From: Lichtheimia corymbifera B2541
Lineage: Eukaryota; Mucoromycota; Mucoromycetes; Mucorales; Lichtheimiaceae
DNA: 64,000 bases
Assembly: GCA_000697475.1 (NCBI GenBank)
Contig: JNEU01000916.1
Span: forward strand, 1-64,000
Direction of reading: 5' to 3'
Positions 10,192 through 22,200 of the stretch are shown one piece after another. Each line of letters begins with the position of its first letter. The first letter of the stretch is position 1. The notes under the pieces were generated by a model, which saw only the letters and a program-made list of their open reading frames with translations, had not been told where the DNA came from and made no database searches. Both the position numbers and the translations under genes were made by a program.

Positions 10192-12223
10192 TCAGGGTCG
10201 CTGTTCAATGTGGGGCACGTGCTGCTGTATCAATTCCAGGATATGGTCCTTGATGGGCATACTGTGGATAAAGTGTTTGAGGCTGCGCATAGCCACGAGA
10301 TTGACAAGATCGCTTTCAGATAGGGATGATCCATGGAGATGTAGAGATTTCAATGTGGGATGATTCTTGATAGCAAAGACCGAGCCATCAGGTACAGGTG
10401 AATAACCGCAATTCAATTCGAGGTATTCGAGTGAAGGACATCCTCTTCCAATCATAGTAAGAAGGGGGACATAATCTGCTGTTGCGCGAATACCCGCTGT
10501 GGTGATAACAAGCTTTTCAAGTCGGCATAAAGCAGCAAGTGCTGTACTCCAAGGAAACAGGGTAGAATAATAGTCAAAGGCAAGCTTGAGCTCCTTCAAG
10601 GGTGAATTCGTTCCAAGGCGTTCATGGTATTGCAATAATTGACCAAATGGTGTGGCGGTAGGTGCAACATGGTCTGCTTCAAGTCGTTCCAAATTGGGTA
10701 ATGCTCTGATAGCCTCGAAGATAGGATGCTCGTGTACATCATGGAAATCAACATGAACATGGCGAAGATGAGGTGATGATCGACGAATGATAAATGTGGC
10801 CAGGTCAATAAGGGCGTCATTGGGAGCAATGATTTCGAGTGTGTGCAAACGATCGAATCGCACAGAGGGATCATCCATAAAAGGCTTGCCATCACGCATG
10901 CCATTAATACCGCCAACGAGTACAATATGGTCCAATGTATGACGGTGTTCAAGTAGTTGTGGGATCAAGCCATCGGTATTTTCCGGTTCGGCATCTGTAT
11001 CATATCCAAATGCAAACTTTTGAAGGCCATGCAGATGCTGATCATAATCATTGTGGTTAAAAGGGAATATACCACCGCATCGCAGCACCTTGAGGTTTGG
11101 GCAATGTCGATGGATCGTGGTAAGATATTGTGCACTGGGAATAGGGAATATATCAAGGAACGCCAATGATGGTAGATGAGAAATGATATTGGTGATGGTG
11201 TTGGCTGGCAAGGCATTCTCCCAAATGGACAAGCAGAAATGTGTGATATTGGGATATTGACGTGAAAGGAGATCCACCTCAGAAGTACTAATGCTGACAG
11301 AAACAAGGTTGGGGCAGATTTGGAGGATTCGATTCAAACGGATGCCTGGCGATGTCATCGTTCCCTCATTGTAAAGACTAAAACGGGTCAAGTTGCCACC
11401 AATGGATTGAAGGATGACAAGCAGATTGTGATCATTACTTCCAAAGTCTATGGTAGATAAAGGTAAATACCACTGCCACATGCATGTTTTTTTCCTCCTT
11501 ACATTGAATGTGGAATTCAGTCAGCTGCGGGAAACGGCAGTTCATGGAGGCCAAAGCGTTATCATCATGGGTGCCACTTGCTAGGCCGATTTCAAATGAA
11601 AGTGATTTCACGTGCTGCGAGAACTTTTGCAGTTCGGATGATGAGAAAGGTTGACTACTTCGTGCACGATACATGCCAAAGCTCAAGTTGTTGCGCTGCA
11701 AGAAGAGCTGTCGCCATGTGCGAGAAATATAAAGGTAGGGGCACGGTGTATTGGCATCCAACTTGTAATTGTCCAACACCAAGGGCAATAGCTCTGATAC
11801 AACAAGATCCGAAGGGAGTTGGCTGATGAAATCTACCCGCTTGTTTGCAGCAGTCAATGCACTAGCATGCTGTCCTTGAAGGGTTGTGTAACCATCATCC
11901 GATGATTGTACACTGGTAAGACCTTTCTCATAGATTGCTGCTGCTTCTTGATGTCGTCCTTGCTGCTGATAGATATCGCCTGCTTTCAGGTAGCCATTGG
12001 AAGAGGTCGGGCAAATAGATCTCATAACGGCGGCATCGCGTAAAGCGAGATCAAAGTGGGCCCCATTAGCTAATGCCGTTGAACGCCGATTGAGATTCTC
12101 CATCAATTGAGATCCAAGCTGGGTGATTGCTTCCGTTGTTGTTGAAATGGTCGTGTCTGTTTGTTGAAGAGAAGGATGGATTGCTGGAAAAGGAGGAATG
12201 TTTTCATTGTTGAGTGGGTTCAT
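10192..12223 (-). CDS. TPR/F-box/LRR protein A1
   Basis: Two exons, complement(10192..11447, 11503..12223), give 658 aa. The 55-bp intron (GTAAGG donor, CATAG acceptor, phase 1) lies at the F-box/LRR boundary as in its paralogues; without splicing the frame breaks. Residues 1-40 are Ser/Thr-rich, about 45-105 are two TPR-like helical hairpins (FDLALRDAAV, GDIYQQQGRHQEAAAIYEKGL), about 130-178 are an F-box (VDFISQLPSDLVVSELL, then LYISRTWRQ), and about 240-650 are irregular leucine-rich repeats (PNLVSVSIS, LPSLAFLDI, CPNLKVLRCGG). This is the domain order of yeast Dia2 and Pof3, receptors of SCF ubiquitin ligases; the substrate is unknown. It is divergently paired with B1 over a 482-bp intergenic region and duplicated as A2. 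The start is supported by the conserved MNPLNNEN and a TATA box at 12292-12300. Confidence 0.88.
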
Positions 12224-12705
12224 TGTGTGGAGTGGTATTAGTAAAGAGAAAAAGGAGTAGGAAATTACAAGCTGGCGACACGCATCAAATACATTTTATA
12301 CATAAATCAACACCCCCACCACGTTTGAATGACTGTACGGATTAAAGAAAAACACACATGCCACGTTCACGTAAAAGTAATACTGGTCATGGAAAAGAAA
12401 AGGATGATGGGTTAGCATAATTGTGCAACCTCACTTGCCATATTGGATTCTCGGCATGCATGCCAACAGCTTGATAGGCTTTATTGCAGCGTTCAATATA
12501 TGATCATTTATGTATTTCCATCCATTTGAATATATTCTGGGATGGTTTTTGGGTGGTCTTACTATGTGGTCTTGCCGTGTGTGAGGAACATGCAATGATA
12601 AAAGGATTGGGATGAATGGCAGGTATGGTTACACAGCACGAGGATAAAGCGTTTCAGCTCAGCTTCTCAGTCAGCTTTCTTTTATTAACACATACCAACT
12701 GCACA
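12224..12705. promoter_or_regulatory. Shared divergent promoter region of A1 and B1
   Basis: 482 bp between two diverging start codons. TATAAAATG on the minus strand (12292-12300) serves A1, and an ATAAAAGGAT box near 12600 could serve B1. An inverted CCAAT (TATTGGATTC near 12460) and TTTATTGCAGCGTTCAATA are conserved in the corresponding spacer at 17800-18238, more strongly than one expects for unconstrained DNA after duplication. Confidence 0.6.
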
Positions 12706-14820
12706 ATGTCTGAATCGCAATGGAAAACCGTGGGTCGCCAACACAGGATTAGAGTCGACCATCGTGGACACGCGAGCCTCATTGCCGAGTCTACATGCGC
12801 TATTGGAATCACCATTCACCAATTGCTACAACAACTCGACGATCGCGCTAAAAGTTTGACAGCCTGTGCTCAGTTCGACTTGGCCCTTAAAGACGCTGCT
12901 CTCATGAGAGAAATGGCACCTCGATCAAGCTTAGGCTATTTGCGTGCATGCGATGTATATTCCAGTCAAGGGAGACAGCGGGAAGTCATTGACATGTGCA
13001 AACGAGGATTATTTGCTATTTCGTACGATGATCCTGATTTTCAGCAATTGCGAGTGATCAAGAATGAAGCCCAAACGATCAGCGATCAACGCGTGGACTT
13101 TCTGAGCAAGCTACCAATTGATGTTCTGACCTGCAATCTTATGCCGAGGATCATGGATTCTATCATGCCATTCGATTCAAAAATTCCATCCCCATTGCTT
13201 TATGTTTCCCGAGCATGGCATCAGTGTATTCTACAAGCAAACAACGGGCTATCATTTTATGCAAATATAGACAACAATGGGACGCTCAAGGAAGGACACG
13301 ATCATCTTTTACGTTATGCACCCTTTGTGACAGAATTGGATGTGAATGGGGTTTGTCATTTATTGGAGCATTCGACAGGACCATCACTTTCAAATCTTTT
13401 TACGCGAGGATCCTTTACAAAACTTACAACATTGAATATCCAAGGTATGTATTTTTAAAAGGGGTAAAGGAAAGAGGAATTGAAATGGCTCAAAAGAAGT
13501 CATGTAGTGGATGCGAGATCAATGATCATCATGGCTACACGATTCAAACCTGCATTGGAACTAGTGGGCAGTCGACTCAAACACCTCTCCATCACCAAGA
13601 ACCCACATTATTCAGCTTCACGTGGATACAGCGTCATTCTCAGCGACATTATCCGATGCTGTGACAAGCTCGTATCTTTGACAGTTGATCAATTTCTAGT
13701 GGAGACAGCATCGTCATCATCAAAAATGGAATGTACAGAGATGCGGCATTTGACGATCTTGCAGGCATCACCTCGCTTATCATCCCAAACGGAATTGACT
13801 ACCATGCTGATGGGATTCCCGTTCTTGACTCGCCTTGCTATCAATCCATCAGTTGCGTCTACCATACTTGCAAAGATTTATCATTATTGTCCTCTGCTTG
13901 AACAACTTGTATATTGGGATAGTGATCAGTCTCATGATGGTACAACGACGACGACGTTTAGGGGCAACAGCATATGCGTGGCAAACCAACAAATGAATTT
14001 GACCATGGAAAGCATCGCCTTATGTTTGATGCAACAAGCGGCGTCTCTCGACATATTCGAATACCAGGGCATGTTTAATTCGAATGATCGCTTGGCTTTG
14101 ACGATGTTGCCTGACTTGGGTTCATTCCCAAAACTACGCGCTATCAGCTTCCGCCATGTCAATGCCTCTTGTATTCCTTTTTTACTATGGGTGATCCAGC
14201 GTGCTCCTCACCTTCGCTTTATCAAACTACATCATCCAGTCATGGATTCTTTGGTAATCGATGCCATCATGCGACTCCAGCATGTCCACACCTTGAATAT
14301 CACCACACAAGATGGCACAACACTTTTACCTTTAACGAAGCACCATGTTCGCATCGGCAGCCGATCCACCCTACGCCACATTCAGGTGTCAACTACCGGT
14401 ACCATGTGCACTGCACTTTGGTTTCAAAGAATTGCAAATCTGCCGAATCTTGCGTCCTTTGAGCTTTATGTCCCCAAGGGTATTCTGTCTACCTTTGCAC
14501 CGTTCTTTCAAGAGATGGCGCGAGTATGTGAGAAATTGAAATGGCTAAAGTTGGTAGTGGATAAAGCACAGGGTAGGGTAGCCGCCCCTATGCCTTCCGT
14601 TGCAAGCCCTGTTATCGGAGCTTTGACATTATTTCACAACCTCAGTGATCTCACTCTGTATGCATGCATGATTTCCGATACCAGCTTGATGTTATTGTCC
14701 AAGATGCGCAACTTACGTCGTCTGAAGCTGTGCACCAGTTTCCCTATTGATCCCCTCACCATTGGGCACCTTCGAAGCGCCGTCCATGAAGTAGTTATTG
14801 AGCAGTATCCACCAGAATAA
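12706..14820 (+). CDS. TPR/F-box/LRR protein B1
   Basis: Exons 12706..13444 and 13508..14820 give 683 aa. The 63-bp intron (GTATGT, TGTAG, phase 1) contains a stop, so splicing is required. I chose ATG 12706 (MSESQW) because the paralogue B2 starts at the matching MPESRW; a longer in-frame extension to 12616 is not conserved. TPR-like hairpins span about 45-105 (AQFDLALKDAALM, DVYSSQGRQREVIDMC), the F-box about 128-175 (VDFLSKLPIDVLTCNL, LLYVSRAWHQ), and LRRs follow (AASLDIFEYQG, APHLRFIKLHHP, LPNLASFELYV). It is expected to be a substrate receptor of an SCF ubiquitin ligase, inferred from architecture only. An AATAAA polyadenylation-like signal overlaps the stop codon. B1 and A1 are only distantly similar to each other, while B1 and B2 are close. 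Confidence 0.88.
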
Positions 14821-15768
14821 AATCATTGCTATTGGTATCTAAAATCACAACATGCTATTGTTTGTCCATGTGCTATTTATGTCCTTATCATTATAACCAC
14901 CCATGGTCCAAATGACACATCGTCTACTGAAATAAAGACCAGATACCCCAATAATGAATGAAGCAACATAGTAAATGATCGAAGAGCTTACTATATGATA
15001 CCTTAAAACGAGAGGTATCGAGGGAGAAACATATATCGCCATTACCCTCACTTCAGTTATCTCATGGCATTCACCTTGCTCGGTCACAAGTAAATGCCAA
15101 GCATGCATGACAAGCGTTTCCGTAAGTAGTGAACTTTCAAGGTGTGCACAATTGCGCTTATCCAATAACAAAGTACACCGATGTCATCATAGGATTTTAT
15201 GTTGAACATCTTTATTTTCAAAGACTACATTAAAACAGCTAGTGAGACAGCAGTTTGTGTCGTCGCAGTGAGCTATTACCATACTCACCCTGCCTTCATC
15301 CACGTGTACATATAGATGGCCAGGTTTCTGCATATGCAATAACGTGCGCCTTAAACAGTCAATCCGTGAAAACTCAACATCAGCTCAACGGATATCGCCA
15401 CCCACACAAAAAAGTAGTACTAATACAGCCATTACCGTGATAGACACCATTTGAATACGACAAGTGAGTGATGCTTGAACATGCAACAAAAAAGCGTTGG
15501 TAGAGTCTTCGGTATCATATTACTACTATCCCACGTATCAACAGGCACAATACATGATTGGCAGGATCCTTAGTTACCCCTTAAAAACTACAACAGTTTC
15601 CATCTATCCAATCTTACATTGCAGCATATATTGCAAAAGGTGTCAGTGGCTTCATATACAATTTCCCTTGTAGTCATAACCACTAAAATCATTCATCGGT
15701 CCAATTATAAATCCAGCTTTTTTTAATCCGTATCATGAATGTTAAAGTAATTCACTACAATGGTATCC
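14821..15768. other. Spacer between duplicated gene pairs
   Basis: No supportable gene. The first ~120 bp after B1 weakly resembles the region after B2, and the last ~170 bp (from 15597) matches the region downstream of A1. A TCCACGTGTACATATAGATGG string near 15298 recurs at 21243 and, less exactly, at 59889, always with an E-box-like CACGTG next to a TATA-like run; its meaning is unclear. Confidence 0.45.
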
Positions 15769-17799
15769 TCAGCGTCGCTGTTCAATGTGGGGCACGTGTT
15801 GCCGTATCAATTCCAGCATATGGTCCCTGATGGGTGTACTATGGATAAAATGCTTGAGGCTGCGCATTGCCAAGAGATTGACAAGATCGCCTTCAGGGAT
15901 GGATGATCCATGGAGATGTAGGCATTTCAGGGTGGGATGATGCTTGATAACAAAAACAGAGCAATCAGGTATGGGTGAATAGCCGCAATTCAATTCGAGA
16001 TATTCGAGAGAAGGACATCCTCTTCCAATCATGCCAAGAAGCGGTATATAATCCGTTGGTGCCCGGATACTCGATGTGACAATAACAAGCTTTTCAAGTC
16101 GGCGTAAACCAGGAATTGCTTTTCCCCAATCAATCAGGGTCGAATAATAGTCAAAGCGAATTTTGAGTTCCTTCAAGGGTGAATTGATGCCAAGACGTGC
16201 ATGGTGTCGCAGTAATTGTCCAAAGGGTGTCGAAGAAGGTGCTACATGGTCTGCTTCAAGCCGTTGTAAATTGGGTAATGCTTTGATGGCATCGAAGATA
16301 GGATGGTCGCGTATGCCATGGAAATCAACATGAACATGGCGAAGATGAGGTGATGATCGACGAATGATAAATGTGGCCAAATCAATAAGGGCGTCGTTGG
16401 CAGCAATGATTTCGAGTGTGTGCAAGCGATCAAATCGCACAGAAGGATCATTCATAATAGCCCTGCCATCCTCCATATCACTGATACCGCCAACGAGTAC
16501 AATATGATCCAATGTAAGACGGTGTTGAAACAGTTGTGGGATCAAGCTATCGGTATTGTCAGGTTCAGCACCTGTATCATATCCAAATGCAAACTTTTGA
16601 AGACCATTAAGATGCTGATCATAATCTTCGTGATCGAATGGGAATATACCACCGCATCGCAGCACCTTGAGGTTTGGACAATGGCGATGGATCGTGGCAA
16701 GATATTGTGCATTGGGTATAGGCGATATATCAAGGAACACCAGTGACGGAAGATGAGAAATGACATTGGTGAGCGTACTGGTTGGTAATTCCTTCTCGCA
16801 AATGGACAAGTAGAAATGCGTGATATTGGTATGTTGTGATGAAAGGAGATCCACCTCGGAAGTATCCATGCTGAGAGAGACAAGGTTGGGGCAGATTTGC
16901 AAGATGCGACTCAAATGGATGCCTGGTGAAATCATCATTCCCTCATTGTAAAGGTTGAAATGGGTCAAGTTGCCTCCAAGAGATTGAAGAATAAAAAGCA
17001 GATCGTCATCGTCGCTCTCAAAGTCTATGTAGATAAAGGTAAATACCAAGAAAACATGCATGTTTTTTCGCTCCTTACATTCAATATGGAATCGAGTCAG
17101 GTTGGGGAAACCGCAGTTCATGAAAGCTATAGCGTTATCATCGTGGGTAGGGCTTGCTAGGCCGATTTCAAAAGAGAGTGACTTTACGTGCTGAGAGAAT
17201 TTGTGTAGTTCACATGTCAAGAAAGGTTGAAGGCTTCGTGCACGGTAAATGTGAAACTCCAGGTTGTTGCAATGCAAGATACGTTCGCGCCATGTACGGC
17301 AGACATACAAGTAAGGGCATGGTTCGTGTGGTGATAGCTTGTAATTGGAAAGGAGCAAAGGCAAGATCTCTGTGACCACCATATCCAATGGCAGTTTACT
17401 GATAAAATCGACACGTTTGTTGGCTGCAGTGGATGCGTCGGCATGCTTCATTTGGAGGGTGGTGTAACAGGGATCAGATGATGGCACTATATCAAGGCCT
17501 TTTTGATAGATAGCTGCTGCCTCTTTAGATCGTCCTTGTAGCTGATATATCATGCCTGCATTCAAGTATCCAGAAGAAGCTGTTGGGTTGATTGTTTGCA
17601 TCACCTCGGCATCTCGCAGAGCAAGATCAAGGTGGCCGCCATGGGTTAATGCCGTTGAACGCCGATTGAGATTGTCCATCAATTGAGATCCAAGCTGGGT
17701 GATTGCTTCCGTTGTTGTAGAAATGGTGGCGTCTGTTTGTTGAAGAGAAGGATGGATTGCTGGAAAAGGAGGAATGTTTTCGTTGTTGAGTGGGTTCAT
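15769..17799 (-). CDS. TPR/F-box/LRR protein A2
   Basis: Paralogue of A1 with the same 1256-bp and 721-bp exons, complement(15769..17024, 17079..17799), 658 aa when spliced. The intron (17025-17078) has GTAAGG and CATAG borders but is 54 bp and free of in-frame stops, so an unspliced transcript would also encode a full-length 676-aa protein with 18 extra residues at the F-box/LRR boundary. The start is at MNPLNNEN; an in-frame extension to 17874 crosses the TATA box at 17853-17862. TPR region about 45-105, F-box about 130-178 (VDFISKLPLDMVVTEIL, LYVCRTWRER), then LRRs to the end. The predicted role is SCF substrate recognition. Differences from A1 are concentrated in scattered LRR and TPR positions. 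Confidence 0.88.
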   Translation of the reverse strand: MNPLNNENIPPFPAIHPSLQQTDATISTTTEAITQLGSQLMDNLNRRSTALTHGGHLDLALRDAEVMQTINPTASSGYLNAGMIYQLQGRSKEAAAIYQKGLDIVPSSDPCYTTLQMKHADASTAANKRVDFISKLPLDMVVTEILPLLLSNYKLSPHEPCPYLYVCRTWRERILHCNNLEFHIYRARSLQPFLTCELHKFSQHVKSLSFEIGLASPTHDDNAIAFMNCGFPNLTRFHIECKERKNMHVFLVFTFIYIDFESDDDDLLFILQSLGGNLTHFNLYNEGMMISPGIHLSRILQICPNLVSLSMDTSEVDLLSSQHTNITHFYLSICEKELPTSTLTNVISHLPSLVFLDISPIPNAQYLATIHRHCPNLKVLRCGGIFPFDHEDYDQHLNGLQKFAFGYDTGAEPDNTDSLIPQLFQHRLTLDHIVLVGGISDMEDGRAIMNDPSVRFDRLHTLEIIAANDALIDLATFIIRRSSPHLRHVHVDFHGIRDHPIFDAIKALPNLQRLEADHVAPSSTPFGQLLRHHARLGINSPLKELKIRFDYYSTLIDWGKAIPGLRRLEKLVIVTSSIRAPTDYIPLLGMIGRGCPSLEYLELNCGYSPIPDCSVFVIKHHPTLKCLHLHGSSIPEGDLVNLLAMRSLKHFIHSTPIRDHMLELIRQHVPHIEQRR

Positions 17800-18238
17800 T
17801 GTGTGGAGTGGTATTAGTAAAGAGAAAAAGGAGAAAATTACACGCATCCAATGCTTTTTATACGCCGCTGGCATAAATCAACACCCCACACCCAATTCAT
17901 GTGACTGTACGGATTAAATAAAACACACATACCACATCGAGATAAAAGTAATATTGAAAGGATGATGGATTGGCATAATTGTGCAACCGCACTTTTCATA
18001 TTGGATTCTTGGTATGCATGCCCACAGCTTGATAGGTTTTATTGCAGCGTTCAATACATGATCATTTATGTCTTTCTATACATTTGAATATGTCTTAAAA
18101 GGTGTTCATGTGGGTCATTTGCTATCATAAAAGGATCGGGAATGAATGGTTGGCATGGTTACACAGGACCGGGATAAAGCGTTTCAGCTCAACTCCTGAG
18201 TCAGCTTTCCTTTGTAATATACACACACCCACTACACA
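17800..18238. promoter_or_regulatory. Shared divergent promoter region of A2 and B2
   Basis: 439 bp between two diverging start codons, homologous to 12224-12705. TATAAAAAGC on the minus strand (17853-17862) lies 54-63 bp before A2, and an ATAAAAGGAT box near 18127 lies before B2. The inverted CCAAT and GCATGCC..CACAGCTTGATAGG segments are retained. Confidence 0.6.
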
Positions 18239-20371
18239 ATGCCTGAATCGAGATGGGAGAACTTGTGCCGTCAACACAGCAATACAGTCGACCATCGTGG
18301 GCACGCGAGCCTCATCGCTGAGTCCACATGTGCTATTGGAATCACCATTCACCGATTGCTACAACAACTCAACGATCGCGCCAAGAGCTTGACAGCCTGT
18401 GTGCAGTACGACTTGGCCCTTAACGATGCAGCAATAATGAGACAAATGGCTCCTCGATCATGCTTAGGCTATTTGCGTGCATGTAATGTATATTCCAGTC
18501 AAGGGAGGCAGCGGGCAGTCATTGACATGTGCAATCAAGGATTGGCTGCTGTTACGGCTAATGATGACCCAGCTGATTATCATCTATTACAATTGATCAA
18601 GAATGAAGCCAAGGACATTATGAGCAGGCGTGTGGATTTTGTTGACAAGTTGCCGTTTGATATTGTTGCCTGTAATCTTTTGCCGAGGATCATGGATTCT
18701 ATCATGCCATTCCATTCAAACAGGCGATCCCCCTTGTTTTATGTATCTCATGCATGGCATCAGCGTATTCTCCAAGCAACGGATGGACTGGCATTTTATG
18801 CAAGGACATCCAACAATCAAGTGTTGAAGGAAGGGCACCATCATCTTTTACGTTTTTCACCCTTTGTGACAAGTTTGGACGTGGATGGCAAAGTACCTAG
18901 GCTTGGTGATTTCCGGGCACATCAAGGAGGAGGACCCTCTCTTTGTGATTTATTCACGCGTGGAACATTTACAAAGCTCACAACATTGAATATCCAAGGT
19001 ATGTATGTAGCTGGATGTGGGGTAACTCAATGACTCAAAAGACGATACACAGTGGATGGTGGATCAGTCATCATCTCTCCCATAAGGCTGAAATGTGCAT
19101 TGGCAATGTTGGGCAATCAACTCAAACATCTCTCCATCACCAGGAACAAGGATTATTCAAGATCAAATGGATTCAGTATCATTCTTGGCGACGTGATCCG
19201 TTACTGTGGCAACCTTGTGTCCTTGACAATTGAAGATATCTTGGTTGAAAGACGATCGCTATCATTGACGACCATGGCGTGTAGGAAGGAAATGCGACAT
19301 TTGAGCCTATTTCAAGCAACACCTCGCATAACATCCCAGCAGGAATTGATCACGATGCTGGCGCTATTCCCATTATTGACATTTTTGGCCATCAATCCAG
19401 CACTGGATCAGCCCACTACCATACTGTCACAGATTTATCAACATTGTCCTTTGCTGGAACACCTTATTTACTGGGATAATTATCATCTCTATCGCGATTG
19501 TGCAACAACAGCAGCAAGCAGCAGCAAAAGGCTATGCGTGGGAAATTTTCGATCCGCTTTGACCATGAAAAATATTGCCTTGTGTATGATCCAACGAGCA
19601 GCTTCTCTCGACGCATTCGAATACCAGGGCACGTTTAATCCGGATGATCGCTTCGCCTTGACGATGTTGCCTGAATTCAGTTCATTCCCAAAACTACGCT
19701 CTATCGACTTTAGCAATCTCAATGCCCCTTGTACTTCGTTTTTGGTATGGGTGATCCAGCATGCTCCTCACCTTCATTCTCTCACGCTACACCATCCAGC
19801 CATGGATTCTTTTCTGATCGACGCCATGATCCAGCTTGAACATGTACACACACTCAATCTCAAAACACACGATGCCGGATCGCTTTTGCCTTTTATGAAG
19901 CATCATGTTCGTCTTGGCAACCGATCTGCACTACGCCACCTTCAAGTGTCAACCACCAACACAATGTGCAACGCGCTTTGGTTTCGAGAAATCGCCAACC
20001 TGCAGAACCTGGAGTCCTTTGAGCTTTGTATCCCCAAGCGTATCCTGGATACGTTTGCACCTTTTTTTCAACAAATGGCCCAAGGATGTAAAAAGTTGAA
20101 ATCGCTGAAGCTGGTAGCAGATGAATGCTATGTTGGATCCTCCATGCCTACTATCGAAACATCCGTGATCGAAGCATTGACGTCCTTTCATAACCTCAGC
20201 CGGCTCACATTACATGCATCTATTATTTCTGATGTCAGCTTGGGATTATTGACAAAGATGAATCGTTTACGACGTCTCGAGTTATCCATCAATCGGTTTA
20301 TTGACCCCATTACTATGCATCGTCTAAAAAGTGCCTTCCCTAATGTAGTCATTGGATCACGGCGTCTATAA
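18239..20371 (+). CDS. TPR/F-box/LRR protein B2
   Basis: Exons 18239..18998 and 19053..20371 give 692 aa. The 54-bp intron (GTATGT, ACAG, phase 1) contains a TGA near its 3' part, so it must be removed. Paralogue of B1 throughout: TPR-like hairpins about 45-108 (VQYDLALNDAAIM, NVYSSQGRQRAVIDMC), F-box about 130-178 (VDFVDKLPFDIVACNLL, FYVSHAWHQR), LRRs thereafter (LRSIDFSNLNAP, APHLHSLTLHHP, LQNLESFELCI). B2 has a longer loop before the intron (HQGGGPSLCDL) than B1. A polyadenylation-like AATAAAAT overlaps the stop. The function is inferred as in A1. Confidence 0.88.
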
Positions 20372-21180
20372 TAAAATAGAATGCGTGTGGGCTATTTATC
20401 TTTGAAATCATTATCATTCATGATACGTAAATATATAGATCTAGAGATAACATGAATGAAGCCATTTCAGGAAATGTCAATCCTCCAGCAGGGTATGACA
20501 ACATGTTGCCAATTTAAAGCACCACCATCATATACAAGGTAGCAAGTGAAGGTGCCACAATGACGATACCATTACACAAGAACGCCACCACCAACATTCA
20601 CATACACACATACTCCATCCATCACCTCATGTTCATCCAACATCTATTCCTGTAAATCCCATATCCATAAATATCCATTTTGAAAACGTATATAAGACAT
20701 GTTGTAGTTTTATTTCAGCGTATCGTTGTCGTCATATCTCAACCGTATCTTCCACCTTGACGACATTCACTCATTGGGCCTTAGGTGATAAACATTCAAA
20801 TGGTGCACAATGGCGCTCAAGGAGCTTGTGGAACAATGTGCCACCAAACAAAGCTGCAGGTTGGCTCTTTGTTATGATATCCCCCATCACAATGACGCAA
20901 AGGGAAATTGCCTTTATATAATCAGCATAGGATGGAGTTATGCAAGTAGTTGCATTATATATACTGCTCCCTTGTCCCACAATAAGACCACATCGTATCG
21001 AGCAAATAGATGTTTAATCCGGATACCAATCAGGAAGGCAGGGTAATAGGCCAGAATTGCACTTGCTTGTTTTTTAACCCTCAAGTGTGGTCATTCCCAC
21101 TCTAATCCGTCCAAAAACATTAATGATGGTGCAGAATATTTTTATGCTGACTCCCATTTTATTTTCAAAAACGATAACAC
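20372..21180. other. Gene-free spacer with first copy of the 3-kb tandem anchor
   Basis: No supportable gene. GGAACAATGTGCCACCAAACAAAGCTGC (quoted here as positions 20830-20857) starts a motif that recurs near 22850, 26195 and 29218 and marks the edges of a diverged ~2-3.3-kb tandem unit. Confidence 0.5.
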
Positions 21181-22200
21181 TACGCTAATCTACAGCTAGC
21201 GAAATACCAATGTGTATCATCCAAACAACCACTTGCCATATCCTCCACGTGTATATATAGATGCTCTCCATGGATACGCAGTATGAAGCAGCTTGTTCAT
21301 ATAATCCACCATCATAGATGGCCATCCAAGCCGTGACACCACCCATTTACGCCGCGAGAAAAAGACAGCGGAACACGTCAAGAGATGCTTGAAAAGAAAA
21401 TGGATAATGATGAGAATCGTAAAACCAAATATCCATTCTTTGGGCCTTACCATGTGTTTTTTTCTCCTGCATGATATCCTACCCACCAGCAACGTGCACA
21501 ATTTTGAAAAGACATGTTTCTGCTGGTAACTCGTTTATATCCCATAACCTTGTTTCCTTTGGACAAGTATAAACAACAAGCTCGATGACCAGTAAGGAAT
21601 GAAGACTGAAGACGAAACTGAAAGGCAGTTGTCGATTGAGGAATGTTGACAAGGAGTTAAAAAAAAGCAAAGCTTTGGAGAAGGCGACAAGAGTGCACTG
21701 TTGTAAGCATTTGCTGGAATAATCAAAGCAGCTTGTGTTAACTTGGCGGACTGACTTGACGCAGAAAAATTATGCCGCTGGTCTGGTGGGCGGGTCGGAA
21801 CTTGACTTGCCATGGCAACTACAAGGTAGCTCAGAAAAGGAAGGAAGCCCATACCCATGCAACGGCATCTAACTATACGTTAGAGTGTGATCTCACACCT
21901 TTTGGACGTGCAATCGGGTGTTCACCTTGTTGACCCAATGTCAATGGAGGAGGGGGGGACCACAATGCCAACAGAGGATCTTGGCGTACACGATCGCGTA
22001 ACAACTCGACTCCACTCATAGTGTCGAACCCGCTTTGGTTTAATAAAGTCGTGCTTGTTGCGTCTCTTGCTGAGATTCGTATGTGCCGTGTTTGACAATG
22101 GAGTGCCGATCTGGAGCAGAAATGGAGGTGCATCGTGTAAAGTTGGAGAAAAGAAAGCTGGCTTGTAAGAGCTGACCACGGCATTTTTTTTACCATGTCT
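21181..22200 (-). repeat. Copy X of a decayed repeated locus
   Basis: Homologous on the minus strand to copies Y (about 23900-25080) and Z (about 27100-28100). Shared segments include CGATCGTGTACGCCAAGATCC (X, near 21990; near-identical in Z), TGCTCCAGAT, ACTTTATT..GGTTCG and CATGCAACG. Several open frames of 90-107 codons occur, one with a hydrophobic stretch (FGFTILIIIHFLF), but the frame is not conserved among the three copies, so I do not call a gene. Confidence 0.5.

Noticed and set aside
12616..12705. N-terminal extension of B1 to an upstream ATG
   Set aside because: The extension is absent from paralogue B2, whose start aligns with ATG 12706.
21873..22196. 107-codon minus frame in copy X as a gene
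   Set aside because: The corresponding frame is closed by stops in copies Y and Z and indels are not multiples of three.
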